Assembly (NCBI RefSeq): GCF_000376565.1
Contig: NZ_BARG01000061.1
Coordinates: 112,834-176,833 of the forward strand
DNA length: 64,000 bases
From: Streptomyces hokutonensis
GTDB taxonomy: Bacteria > Actinomycetota > Actinomycetes > Streptomycetales > Streptomycetaceae
Direction: 5' to 3'
Under the pieces are notes generated by a model. The model saw only the letters and a list, made by a program, of their open reading frames with translations. It was not told where the DNA came from and made no database searches. Shown piece after piece: positions 8,305 to 16,733 of this stretch. A program made the position numbers and the translations under genes. Numbering within the stretch: the stretch's first letter is position 1; every line of letters starts with the position of its first letter.

Positions 8305-9948
8305 TCAGCTCTCCGCCAGGATCTCGTCCGCGTCCATGATCCGGTACGCGTAGCCCTGTTCGGCCAGGAAGCGTTGGCGGTGGGCGGCGAAGTCCTGGTC
8401 GATCGTGTCGCGGGCGACGACCGAGTAGAAGTGGGCCTTGTGGCCGTCGGCCTTGGGGCGCAGGACGCGGCCGAGGCGCTGGGCCTCCTCCTGGCGGGAG
8501 CCGAAGGTGCCGGAGACCTGGATGGCCACGGTCGCCTCCGGCAGGTCGATGGAGAAGTTCGCGACCTTCGACACGACCAGGACGCTGATCTCGCCCTCGC
8601 GGAAGGCGCCGAAGAGCTTCTCCCGCTGGGCGTTGGACGTCTCGCCCTTGATCACCGGCGCGTTCAAGTGCTCGCCCAGCTCGTCGAGTTGGTCGATGTA
8701 CTGGCCGATGACGAGAATCTGCTGACCGGCGAACCGCCGCACGATCGCCTCGGTGACCTTCCGCTTCGTCGCGGTCGTCGCACAGAAGCGGTACTTCTCC
8801 TCGGCCTCGGCGGTGGCGTACGCGAGCCGCTCGGAGTCCGTGAGGTTGACGCGCACCTCCACACAGTCGGCGGGCGCGATGTAGCCCTGCGCCTCGATCT
8901 CCTTCCAGGGCGCGTCGAACCGCTTCGGCCCGATGAGGGAGAACACGTCCGACTCCCGGCCGTCCTCGCGGACGAGGGTCGCGGTCAGACCGAGACGGCG
9001 CCGGGCCTGGAGGTCGGCGGTGAACTTGAAGACGGGCGCGGGCAGCAGGTGCACCTCGTCGTAGAGGATCAGCCCCCAGTCACGGGAGTCGAAGAGTTCC
9101 AGGTGGGGGTAGATCCCCTTCCGCCTGGTCGTCAGCACCTGGTAGGTGGCGATGGTGACGGGCCGGATCTCCTTCCGGGTCCCGCTGTACTCGCCGATCT
9201 CCTCCTCGGTCAGGGAGGTCCGCTTGATCAGCTCGTGCTTCCACTGCCGCGCGGAGACGGTGTTGGTGACGAGGATGAGCGTCGTCGACTTGGCCTGCGC
9301 CATCGCCCCCGCGCCGACGAGGGTCTTCCCCGCCCCGCACGGCAGCACGACGACTCCACTGCCGCCGTGCCAGAAGTTCTCCACGGCCTGCTTCTGGTAC
9401 GGCCGCAGCGCCCAGCCGTTCTCGTCCAGCTCGATCGGGTGCGCCTCGCCGTCGACGTACCCGGCGAGGTCCTCGGCCGGCCAGCCCAGCTTCAGCAGCA
9501 CCTGCTTGATCTGCCCGCGCTCGGAGGGGTGCACGGCGACGGTGTCGGGGTCGAGCCGGTTGCCGACCAGCGGGGCGATCCGCTTCGAGCGCAGGATCTC
9601 CTCCAGCACCGGCCGGTCGGTGGTGGTGAGGACGAGCCCGTGCGCGGGGTGCTTGGAGAGGGTGAGCCGGCCGTAGCGGTCCATGGTCTCGGCGATGTCG
9701 ACCAGCAGCGCGTGCGGCACGGGATACCGGCTGTACTCGACCAGCGCGTCCACGACCTGCTCGGCGTCGTGCCCGGCGGCCCGCGCGTTCCACAGCCCCA
9801 GCGGCGTCACCCGGTAGGTGTGGATGTGCTCGGGCGCCCGCTCCAGCTCGGCGAACGGCGCGATGGCGCGCCGGCAGTCGTCGGCTCGCTCGTGATCGAC
9901 CTCGAGGAGCAGGGTCTTGTCGGACTGGACGATGAGGGGGCCATTCAC
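8305..9948 (-). CDS. XPB-type DNA repair helicase
   Basis: Superfamily 2 3'-5' DNA helicase of the XPB/Ssl2 family, 547 residues, expected in DNA opening for repair. The N-terminal 180 residues are the damage-recognition-like domain. Walker A is PCGAGKTLVG near 202, the DEVH box LYDEVHLLP near 295, then GLTATLVREDG (motif III region) and AQRLGRVLRPK (motif VI). Bacterial XPB proteins are known in Mycobacterium and Streptomyces. I chose the GTG at 9948 (protein starting MNGPLIVQSDKT) because GGAAGGG is 12 bases upstream; the ATG at 9960 directly abuts that site. The functional partner is probably the gene at 11431-13995. Confidence 0.92.
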   Translation of the reverse strand: MNGPLIVQSDKTLLLEVDHERADDCRRAIAPFAELERAPEHIHTYRVTPLGLWNARAAGHDAEQVVDALVEYSRYPVPHALLVDIAETMDRYGRLTLSKHPAHGLVLTTTDRPVLEEILRSKRIAPLVGNRLDPDTVAVHPSERGQIKQVLLKLGWPAEDLAGYVDGEAHPIELDENGWALRPYQKQAVENFWHGGSGVVVLPCGAGKTLVGAGAMAQAKSTTLILVTNTVSARQWKHELIKRTSLTEEEIGEYSGTRKEIRPVTIATYQVLTTRRKGIYPHLELFDSRDWGLILYDEVHLLPAPVFKFTADLQARRRLGLTATLVREDGRESDVFSLIGPKRFDAPWKEIEAQGYIAPADCVEVRVNLTDSERLAYATAEAEEKYRFCATTATKRKVTEAIVRRFAGQQILVIGQYIDQLDELGEHLNAPVIKGETSNAQREKLFGAFREGEISVLVVSKVANFSIDLPEATVAIQVSGTFGSRQEEAQRLGRVLRPKADGHKAHFYSVVARDTIDQDFAAHRQRFLAEQGYAYRIMDADEILAES

Positions 9949-10034
9949 GTACGTACACATCCCTTCCGCACGGCCAAACGTCCAGTGTGCACTACCGGCC
10001 GATGATCACGGCCGGCCCTGCGAGGGTGGAGGCC

Positions 10035-10529
10035 ATGGGAGAACTGGTGGACCGGGTGGACGAACAGGACCGGATACTCGGGACGGTGGACCGGGACGAG
10101 GCCATCGCGCGGCACTGGCTGCACCGCGTCGCGACGACCGTCTGCCGGGACGGGGAGGGCCGGGTCCTGGTGCACCGGCGGGCGGCGGACATGTCCCGGT
10201 TCCCGGGGCAGTACAACTTCCTGGTCGGCGGCGCCGCGGAGGTCGGGGAGTCCTACGAGGAGGCTGCGGCCCGTGAACTCACCGAGGAACTCGGGGTGGT
10301 GGCACCGGTCCGGTTCGCCTTCAAGTACCTGTGCCGGGGCGTGATCAGCCCGTACTGGATGGGCGTCCACGAAGCGGTCGTCCGTACGGACATCACCCCC
10401 GACCCGGACGAGATCTCCTGGCACGCGTGGGTCACGGAGGACGAGCTGCGGGAGATGGCCGGGCGCCCGACGTTCGTGGCGGACTCCGTCGGGGCGCTGG
10501 ACCGCTACCTCGCCATGCCGATGCGGTAG
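10035..10529 (+). CDS. Nudix hydrolase
   Basis: A 164-residue Mg-dependent pyrophosphohydrolase. The Nudix box is complete: GGAAEVGESYEEAAARELTE, followed by ELGV, matching Gx5Ex7REUxEExGU. The N-terminal section (ELVDRVDEQDRILGTVDRDEA) and HRVATTVCRDGEGRVLVHRR resemble isopentenyl-diphosphate isomerase-like and YfcD-like Nudix proteins; those share the fold, and the true substrate is unknown. It diverges from XPB. The ATG at 10035 follows GGTGGAGGCC. It is convergent with the membrane protein at 10550. Confidence 0.88.
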   Translation: MGELVDRVDEQDRILGTVDRDEAIARHWLHRVATTVCRDGEGRVLVHRRAADMSRFPGQYNFLVGGAAEVGESYEEAAARELTEELGVVAPVRFAFKYLCRGVISPYWMGVHEAVVRTDITPDPDEISWHAWVTEDELREMAGRPTFVADSVGALDRYLAMPMR

Positions 10530-10549
10530 CCGAGGCCGGACGGGCCGAT

Positions 10550-11239
10550 TCAGAAGATCAAGGGCACGCTGTCCCACCACGCGTAGAGGGCTGCGGCGTC
10601 GGTGTCCATCACCGATACCGCGAGCAGCTGGTCGGGGTAGGTCCACGACATGCTGTAGGAGTCCTCGAACCACCCGCAGGTGAGTTCTCCGACCGTCGCG
10701 CCGCGGTACGACCAGGGACCCGTCCAGGTCCCGGCCGCCTTGCACCTGCTGCCGTCCGGTGTCCCGTAGAGGTCGACCTCACCGGCCATCCAGTCGTCGA
10801 GGTCGGACTGCGACTCGAAGGAATACACGTAGGGCACGAGGGAGTCGCTCGTCGTGGTGTCGCACTTGACGGCGGCGAGGGGCTGCGGCTCCGTGGTGTC
10901 GTACTTGGAGCAGTTGGCCAGCGAACCCTGGCCCGAGGCGATCAGGGACGTCAGTTTCTCGACGGTCGACGGTGGAGCCGTGGTCTTCGTGCCGTTGTCG
11001 GACGTGTCCGACGGGTCGGAGGTGCCCGTGTCCGTCGGCTTGGCCGTGGTGGCTGTGGACACGGCCACGGTTCCGGACGACGAGGGCCCAGAGGCATCGT
11101 CGGAGCGGGCGACCAACACCGGGACCAGCGGCCCGGCAACCGCCGCGACCAGGCCGATCACGGCGATCAACAGCCCCGTCCTGGCATGGCTGTTCGTGCT
11201 CGGTGTCGCGTTCCGTCCGGACGCGGAGTCATCACTCAT
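10550..11239 (-). CDS. Membrane-anchored secreted protein of unknown function
   Basis: A 229-residue type II-like protein. Residues 1-20 are polar and cytoplasmic, 21-45 form one membrane helix (TGLLIAVIGLVAAVAGPLVPVLV), and 46-95 are a Ser/Thr/Asp-rich stalk. From 100 comes an external domain with two likely disulfides (LANCSKYD, AAVKCD, SRCKAAG, LTCGWFE) and aromatic-rich ends. This layout is common in actinomycete surface proteins; I do not recognise the domain. The ATG at 11239 has GAGGGGGACCTCG before it. A longer reading from 11395 is not supported. Confidence 0.7.
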   Translation of the reverse strand: MSDDSASGRNATPSTNSHARTGLLIAVIGLVAAVAGPLVPVLVARSDDASGPSSSGTVAVSTATTAKPTDTGTSDPSDTSDNGTKTTAPPSTVEKLTSLIASGQGSLANCSKYDTTEPQPLAAVKCDTTTSDSLVPYVYSFESQSDLDDWMAGEVDLYGTPDGSRCKAAGTWTGPWSYRGATVGELTCGWFEDSYSMSWTYPDQLLAVSVMDTDAAALYAWWDSVPLIF

Positions 11240-11430
11240 CGAGGTCCCCCTCCTCGGAGCAAGCCCTGCGAAGGGCTGAGTCAGGGATAGCACAACGAAG
11301 GTGATCGATATACGGATTTTTTCCATGTTGCGTACGAGTGCGAACAGTCGTCGCAAAGAGGGCGCAGAGGGAAAACAGTGCAGCCTCGGGCTCACGTGCC
11401 CGACTCGGCGGGAGGGGACGGCGGGACGCC

Positions 11431-13995
11431 TCAGCCCTCCGCCAGCTCCGCCACCCCCGTCACCCGGTGCAGCGGATACGTGCGCACCTCGTCCGCCGTG
11501 TGGTCGTACGCCGTGACGAAGCCGCCCTCGACGCGGATGGGGGCGATGACGCGCTGGCTGGCGGAGCCCTCGGCGTTGACGTAGCCGATCCAGAGGGTGG
11601 TGCCGGTGAGGACGGCGGCCTGCATGGTGGCGAGGGTCTCGGCGGAGCCGGTGCGGGGGAGTTCGCCGGTCGGTGAGGGGGTCGTCTTGAGGGGTGTCGT
11701 GGAGGCGCGGTCGCCCGCCCTGATCGCGCGGATCGCCGCCGACAGGAGGGTCGTGTCGGGGGTCGGCGGGCCGTCCGGTACCGGTTCCGGAGCCGTGCGG
11801 GGCGGGGTGCGGTGGGCATGGGCGCGGGTGATGACGACATCGCCGTCCGCGGACTCGGCGGCCGGCGCGAAGCCCATCGCGCGCAGCCCGTCCAGGAGCG
11901 CCGCCGGATCCGCCTGCGCGGCCAGCACAGTGGGCGCCAGGCGGCGCAGCCGCAGGCCCGCCGAGCGTTTGTCCGCGAGGATCTCGCTGAGCACCGCGTC
12001 GTCGTCGCAGCGCACATACGCCGAGGCCGCGCCGATCCGCAGATGGCCGTGTCTGCGTGCCACGTCGTCGATCAGATAGGCGAGGGGCTGCGGAACGGGC
12101 GTACGGGAGTGCGCGGTGAGGAAGTCGTGCAGATCGGAGGCCGAGCGGCCGGCGTCCAGGGCGCGGCGCACCGAGCCGGGAGTGAAGCGGTACACCGTCG
12201 CCCCGCCCTTCGACTCCACGTCGGCGAGCACGTCCAGCACATCGGCCAGCGGCCGTTCCAACGGGCCCGGCGCCACCGCCGTCAGATCCGCCTGCAGCAG
12301 GACGTGGTCCAACGGCTCGGGCAGCAGCGGAGCGAGCAGCCGAGCGGCGGCGGCACTCGCCACGGCCTGCTCGGCGGGGGAGAGGGGTTCGGGGAGCGTG
12401 GGCGCGCGGTGGTGGACGGGCAGCTTGTCACCGGCATCGGAAGGGGTGTCCTTGGCGGCCGAGCCCTTCGCTGTTGCAGCAGCGCTCCCGGGAGCCGTCC
12501 CCTTCGCCGCCCCCAGCAACGCCCGCCCCTGCCCCGACAGGGCCCCCCGCCCCGTCACCCCCAGCAACTCCGCCTCGTCCAGCGCCCAGCGGGCCAGGCG
12601 GCTGCGCAGGTCGTCCTCGGACTGCGGCGCCGCACTCCCCGTCCCACGCGGCGGCCGTTCCCACCGCAGCCGGGCCAGCAGAGACTCCGTGGACGGCGAG
12701 GTGCCCTCCGGAAGCGCGGCGAGCAGCGTGAGCACCCGGTGCCGTACCTCCGGGGCGGCCGAGCGGTCCAGGCCGGGGCCCAGCGCCGACAGCGTGCGTT
12801 CCTTCGCGTCCCGCCCGCCGACCAGCCCGGACGTCCGGGTCGCCGTCAGCCAGGTCTCCGCGAGGTGCGCCCACCGCTGCGCGGCCGGCTGTTGCAGCCA
12901 CTCGTCGTAGGCCGGGGTCGCCGCATACCGTTCGTCCGCCTCGCCGTCGGACGCCAACAGGCCCGCCGCATAGGCGAGTTCCACCCAGAACGCGGCGACC
13001 GGCTCCGCCAGGTCCAGCGCGACGGCGGTCCGCTTCAGGTCGCGGATGCTGAGACCACCGGCCCGCAGCACCGTCGGCCCGCCCTCGTCCCAGTCCTTCA
13101 GCAGCTCCTCGACCGTAGCCAGCGCCGTGTACGCCTGCCCGGCCGCCGCCGCGTCCACAACCTGTGGACGGTGCGTCGCCTTCGCCTCCACGGGCGGCGC
13201 CACCGGCTCCGTCTCCCGGTGCGCCCGCCCGGCCCGCAGATGCAGCGCCACCTCACGCGGCAGTACGACCGTCCCGGGCGCCGTCGGCAGCAGCAGCCCC
13301 CGGTCGATGAGCCAGCGCAGCCGGGCCGCCGGATCGGCCGTCACCTGCCCGTACGGCGGCCCCCAGACCAGCCGGTTCAGCACCTCCAGGGACTCCTCGG
13401 GCGCACCGGCCAGCAGCGTCTTCATCCGCCGCCGGGACGTGAACAGCTTGGTGAGCGCGGCCACCGCCGACACCGGGTCGTGCGTGGAGGGCAGGCCCGC
13501 CGCCGTCACGAGCTCCTGGATCCGGCCCGGCGACATGCCCGCCGTGGCCTCCGCGACCGTAGGACCGAGCCCGGTCGGCGACGGATGCTGCGGCGCCGGC
13601 GCCAGCAGCTCGCGGGCCGTCCGCACCAGCCGCAGCCGGTCGTCCGCTCCCCACACCAGCGCCTGCTCGCGCAGCGCCGCGACGGCGCGCGGCAGCGCGT
13701 TCACCACCGCCGGATCACGCGCGTCCCCCGCCATCAGCCCGAGCAGCTCGTCGTACGGTGCCGGGTCCGCGGCCACGGCCAGCGCCTGCGCCGTCTGCAA
13801 CGTGAAACGGTCCAGCCGCTCCAGCGCCCGCACCACTGAAGCGCGCGTTCCGGCCCTGGTCGCGAGTTGGGTGAGATCGGTGGGCACGGGCGTGATGAGG
13901 TCGGGGCGGCTGCGCAGCAGCGCGGCCAGGGAGACGTCGTCCCTGGTTCGGAGTGCCTCCGCGAGCGAACGGGGCGGCGTGGCCGGAGTGCTCAT
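11431..13995 (-). CDS. XPB-associated helicase-domain protein with WYL-like C-terminus
   Basis: An 854-residue protein of the actinobacterial family that pairs with XPB. Mycobacterium tuberculosis has a similar gene next to ercC3, as I recall. The N-terminal half is Leu/Ala/Arg-rich with winged-helix-like repeats. Around residues 600-740 lies an XPB N-domain-like section (LLQADLTAVAPGPLE, GSVRRALDAGRSASDLHDFL). The last 60 residues (LWIGYVNAEGSASQRVIAP) resemble a WYL domain, which often binds DNA or nucleotides. No Walker motifs are visible, so it is probably not itself a motor. Start ATG 13995; an upstream ATG at 14106 adds an Arg/Pro-rich stretch unlikely to be translated. Confidence 0.8.
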   Translation of the reverse strand: MSTPATPPRSLAEALRTRDDVSLAALLRSRPDLITPVPTDLTQLATRAGTRASVVRALERLDRFTLQTAQALAVAADPAPYDELLGLMAGDARDPAVVNALPRAVAALREQALVWGADDRLRLVRTARELLAPAPQHPSPTGLGPTVAEATAGMSPGRIQELVTAAGLPSTHDPVSAVAALTKLFTSRRRMKTLLAGAPEESLEVLNRLVWGPPYGQVTADPAARLRWLIDRGLLLPTAPGTVVLPREVALHLRAGRAHRETEPVAPPVEAKATHRPQVVDAAAAGQAYTALATVEELLKDWDEGGPTVLRAGGLSIRDLKRTAVALDLAEPVAAFWVELAYAAGLLASDGEADERYAATPAYDEWLQQPAAQRWAHLAETWLTATRTSGLVGGRDAKERTLSALGPGLDRSAAPEVRHRVLTLLAALPEGTSPSTESLLARLRWERPPRGTGSAAPQSEDDLRSRLARWALDEAELLGVTGRGALSGQGRALLGAAKGTAPGSAAATAKGSAAKDTPSDAGDKLPVHHRAPTLPEPLSPAEQAVASAAAARLLAPLLPEPLDHVLLQADLTAVAPGPLERPLADVLDVLADVESKGGATVYRFTPGSVRRALDAGRSASDLHDFLTAHSRTPVPQPLAYLIDDVARRHGHLRIGAASAYVRCDDDAVLSEILADKRSAGLRLRRLAPTVLAAQADPAALLDGLRAMGFAPAAESADGDVVITRAHAHRTPPRTAPEPVPDGPPTPDTTLLSAAIRAIRAGDRASTTPLKTTPSPTGELPRTGSAETLATMQAAVLTGTTLWIGYVNAEGSASQRVIAPIRVEGGFVTAYDHTADEVRTYPLHRVTGVAELAEG

Positions 13996-14125
13996 CCGAC
14001 CCACGGTAGCGGGTGGGTGTGACCGCGGGGGAGCGCGCGGGACGTGAGGTTCCCGGCACCGGGCCCGCTGGCGGTAACGTCTGTCACCACGGGGTATCCA
14101 ACGCACCCGCCCCGGAGGGGACTTC

Positions 14126-15112
14126 GTGGGTATCGAGAGCGACCAGGTCGTCTACGAGTATCTGAGCCGCGTCGGTGACGTAGCGCAGCAACGCCAGCTG
14201 CCCTCGGTCACCCGCATGCGGCTGGTGTCGGAGCTGCGCAACGAGATCGACCGGCAGCGCGCCGGAGCCACCGCCGACACCCCCGCCGCCGTCCAGCGCA
14301 TCCTCAAGGGCCTCGGCTCCCCGGACGAGGTCGTCGCCGCGGCCGGCACCGGCGCCGGCGTCCCCCGGGCACCGTCCGCCTCCGTCCCCGTACAGCGCGA
14401 CCACGAGGACGATCTACGGCCCAAGGGCCTGCGCCGGGTCGTACCGCGCCCGCGCCCCGCCAAGGCCGCGCCCGCCCCGGAACCCGACGCCGCTGCCCCG
14501 CCACATCTCGCGAGCGCGGCCGAACTCGGCGACAGCGTGCTGCAGCCCGACTGGTGGCGGACGGAGGGCAACGGCTTCGCGCTCGGCGACAGTGTGCCCG
14601 GGTTCACCGGCGGGGTGGAGATCCCGGAACTGCTCAAGCCCCCGCCGCCGAAAGAGCTCCCGAAGACGCTCCAGAAGGAACAGAAGGAACCGGAGCCGGT
14701 GGCCGCACCGGTCGTCGAGCAGGCACCGGAAGCCCCCGCCCGCCGGCGCCGGGTGGTCCCCCGTCTCCCCACCGGAGGCTGGTCCAACCCCCTCCTCCTG
14801 ATCGCCGCCGCGCTGCTCGTCGTGGGCGCCGTACTCGGCAACTGGTTCGCGCTGCTGCTGGGTTGGCTCATCGCCTACGCCTCCAAGCGGCTGACCGACG
14901 CCGAGACGAAGGCGGCGGTGATCGGTCTGCCGACGGCGGCCGTCGCGGCCGGGATCGTCTGGCTGTGGGGCCGCAACGACGGCCGCTGGGGCACCCCCAT
15001 CGCACAGGGCCACATGAACGACGCGATCTCCGAGACCTGGCCGTGGGTGGTGCGCGGCGCGGCCGTGGCGTCGGCACTGTTCCTGGTGTGGCGGTCGCAA
15101 CGGCAGCGGTAG
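14126..15112 (+). CDS. Membrane protein with N-terminal HAAS-like domain
   Basis: A 328-residue protein. Residues 1-75 (VYEYLSRVGDVAQQ, MRLVSELRNEIDRQR, ILKGLGSPDEVVAAAG) look like the HAAS/DUF1700 helical signalling module. Then comes a Pro/Ala/Glu-rich disordered linker to about 225, and four membrane helices in the last 100 residues. HAAS domains usually couple to anti-sigma-like or PadR-regulated membrane proteins; no such gene is adjacent, so the role is unknown. The GTG start has CGGAGGGG 6 bases upstream. Confidence 0.75.
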   Translation: MGIESDQVVYEYLSRVGDVAQQRQLPSVTRMRLVSELRNEIDRQRAGATADTPAAVQRILKGLGSPDEVVAAAGTGAGVPRAPSASVPVQRDHEDDLRPKGLRRVVPRPRPAKAAPAPEPDAAAPPHLASAAELGDSVLQPDWWRTEGNGFALGDSVPGFTGGVEIPELLKPPPPKELPKTLQKEQKEPEPVAAPVVEQAPEAPARRRRVVPRLPTGGWSNPLLLIAAALLVVGAVLGNWFALLLGWLIAYASKRLTDAETKAAVIGLPTAAVAAGIVWLWGRNDGRWGTPIAQGHMNDAISETWPWVVRGAAVASALFLVWRSQRQR

Positions 15113-15165
15113 GGCGATCGAGGGGCCCGGTGGGATCGTGGTGGCGACTGGGCACAATGGCCCAT

Positions 15166-15798
15166 ATGACTTCTTACTCCTCGCCCGCTCCGACCGTCGG
15201 CTTCGACCTCGACATGACCCTCATCGACTCCCGGCCCGGTATCCACGCCTGCTATCTGGCGCTGGCGGAGCGGACGGGGACGTACATCGACGCCGATCTG
15301 GCGATCACCCGGCTCGGGCCGCCGCTCGCCGACGAGTTGATCAACTGGTTCCCGGCGGACGAGGTGCCCGCCATGTCCGACCTGTACCGCGAGATGTACC
15401 CGTCGATCGCCATCGCCGCGACCCCCGCGATGCCCGGCGCCCGCGAGGCGATAGCGGCCGTACGCGAGGCCGGCGGGCGGGCGGTCGTCGTCACCGCGAA
15501 GTACGAGCCCAACGCGAAGCTGCACCTCGCGCATCTCGGCATCGACGCCGACGCCGTGATCGGCGACCTGTGGGCCGAGCGGAAGGCGGAGGCGCTGCGC
15601 GAGGAGGGCGCGAGCGTCTACGTCGGCGACCACGTCGGTGACGTACGCGGAGCCCGCGGCGCCGAGGCGCTGTCGGTCGCGGTCGCGACCGGGCCGTGTG
15701 ATGCGGAGGAGTTGCGGACGGCCGGTGCGGATGTCGTGCTCGGCGATCTCACCGAGTTCCCGCGATGGCTTTCGGACTACCTCGTGACGCGCGCCTGA
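15166..15798 (+). CDS. HAD-family phosphatase
   Basis: A 210-residue haloacid dehalogenase-like hydrolase of the phosphoglycolate phosphatase type. Motif I is GFDLDMTLIDS; note that the usual DxDxT is present as DLDMT. Motif II is VVVTAK, and motif IV is YVGDHVGDVRGAR. The cap domain is helical (ITRLGPPLADELINWF). It probably dephosphorylates a small metabolite. An ATG nine bases upstream (15157) is an alternative start. The 3' end overlaps by 22 bases with the convergent small membrane protein gene. Confidence 0.88.
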   Translation: MTSYSSPAPTVGFDLDMTLIDSRPGIHACYLALAERTGTYIDADLAITRLGPPLADELINWFPADEVPAMSDLYREMYPSIAIAATPAMPGAREAIAAVREAGGRAVVVTAKYEPNAKLHLAHLGIDADAVIGDLWAERKAEALREEGASVYVGDHVGDVRGARGAEALSVAVATGPCDAEELRTAGADVVLGDLTEFPRWLSDYLVTRA

Positions 15799-16025
15799 CG
15801 CCGTCCGGCGGCGACGGACTGGAGTACGCCGGCGGCCGCGAGCAGAAATCCGACGCCCATGAGCATGCTCAAGAGGTACATGTACGTCGGAAAAGGCGTC
15901 GTGTGGAGCAGCAGCGGTACCACGGTGACGAGTGTGGCCACCGCACCGACGAAGAAGACGATGGCACCGGCACGGATCAGTCGGTCACCGGCCACGGCGG
16001 AATTCGTTTGGGTTTTGTCACGCAC
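15777..16025 (-). CDS. Small two-helix membrane protein
   Basis: An 82-residue protein with two membrane helices (AGAIVFFVGAVATLVTVVPLLL and YLLSMLMGVGFLLAAAGVLQS) separated by a short loop HTTPFPTYM and ending in an Arg-rich cytoplasmic tail. The function is unknown; the layout is typical of conserved actinomycete membrane proteins. The start is a GTG with only a weak ribosome site. It is convergent with the HAD gene. Confidence 0.7.
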   Translation of the reverse strand: MRDKTQTNSAVAGDRLIRAGAIVFFVGAVATLVTVVPLLLHTTPFPTYMYLLSMLMGVGFLLAAAGVLQSVAAGRRQARVTR

Positions 16026-16070
16026 TCGACCAGGGTAGTTCCCTGCGCACAGGAACAGTCCGGCGACGTC

Positions 16071-16098
16071 TTGTCACCGGCCTGAAGACCATTAGCCT
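16071..16098 (+). promoter_or_regulatory. Candidate housekeeping promoter for the cold-shock gene
   Basis: TTGTCA at 16071-16076 and TAGCCT at 16093-16098 with a 16-bp spacer fit the HrdB-type pattern (TTGACA / TANNNT). The predicted leader is about 55-60 bases. The spacer is one base short of optimal. Confidence 0.35.
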
Positions 16099-16163
16099 TG
16101 GTACCGGCAGTTCCCCAGCGTTTTCCGAGCAGTTTTCCGACGAGTACGAGGACGAGGACAGAC

Positions 16164-16547
16164 GTGCCCACCGGCAAGGTCAAGTGGTTCAACAGTGAGA
16201 AGGGCTTCGGCTTTCTCTCCCGCGACGACGGCGGCGACGTCTTCGTCCATTCCTCGGTACTGCCCGCCGGAGTTGACGCCCTGAAGCCCGGACAGCGCGT
16301 GGAGTTCGGGGTCGTCGCCGGTCAGCGCGGCGACCAGGCACTCTCGGTGACGCTGCTCGACCCGACCCCCTCGGTCGCGGCGGCCCAGCGCAAGAAGCCG
16401 GACGAACTGGCCTCCATCGTCCAGGATTTGACGACCCTCCTCGAAAACATCACCCCGATGCTGGAGAAGGGCCGCTACCCCGACAAGGCCTCCGGCGGCA
16501 AGATCGCGGGCCTGCTCCGCGCGGTGGCGGACCAGTTGGACGTATAG
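16164..16547 (+). CDS. Cold-shock domain protein with C-terminal extension
   Basis: A 127-residue RNA-binding protein. Residues 1-67 are a complete cold-shock domain: GKVKWFNSEKGFGFLSRDD holds RNP1 (KGFGFL), and DVFVHSSVLP holds RNP2 (VFVHSS). It is followed by an extension of about 60 residues (LASIVQDLTTLLENITPML, then RYPDKASGGKIAGLLRAVADQL) found in many Streptomyces long CspA-like proteins but not in the 67-residue Csps. The extension is predicted to be helical and may dimerise or contact a partner. The GTG at 16164 lies downstream of GAGGACGAGGACAG. A reading from 16098 would add an unlikely extension. Confidence 0.9.
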   Translation: MPTGKVKWFNSEKGFGFLSRDDGGDVFVHSSVLPAGVDALKPGQRVEFGVVAGQRGDQALSVTLLDPTPSVAAAQRKKPDELASIVQDLTTLLENITPMLEKGRYPDKASGGKIAGLLRAVADQLDV

Positions 16548-16564
16548 CCGCTACACCGTCTGTT

Positions 16565-16650
16565 CTACGGGAATTCGAGCGCGTTCGGCCCGAGGGGCGG
16601 CACCAGCCCCTCGGCCGCCGCACGCGTCAACAGGCCCCGGACCGAGGCGG
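16565..16650 (-). pseudogene. Displaced second copy of the mqnD 3' end
   Basis: About 86 bp here match the last 88 bp of mqnD (16734-16822) in the same orientation. Translated, both give a stretch like VRGLLTRAAAEGLVP followed by LGP-x-AL-x-FP and a stop. The piece has no start and is separated from the intact gene by about 83 bp. It is either an older 3' end displaced by an insertion or a partial duplication. Confidence 0.75.
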
Positions 16651-16733
16651 CTCCTCCTTCTGCCGTCCTTGCGCCGCTGCGCGCGCTGCGGACGGCTGTG
16701 CCGGGCTCTGTCCGGCGGCCGGTGGCGGGGAGT

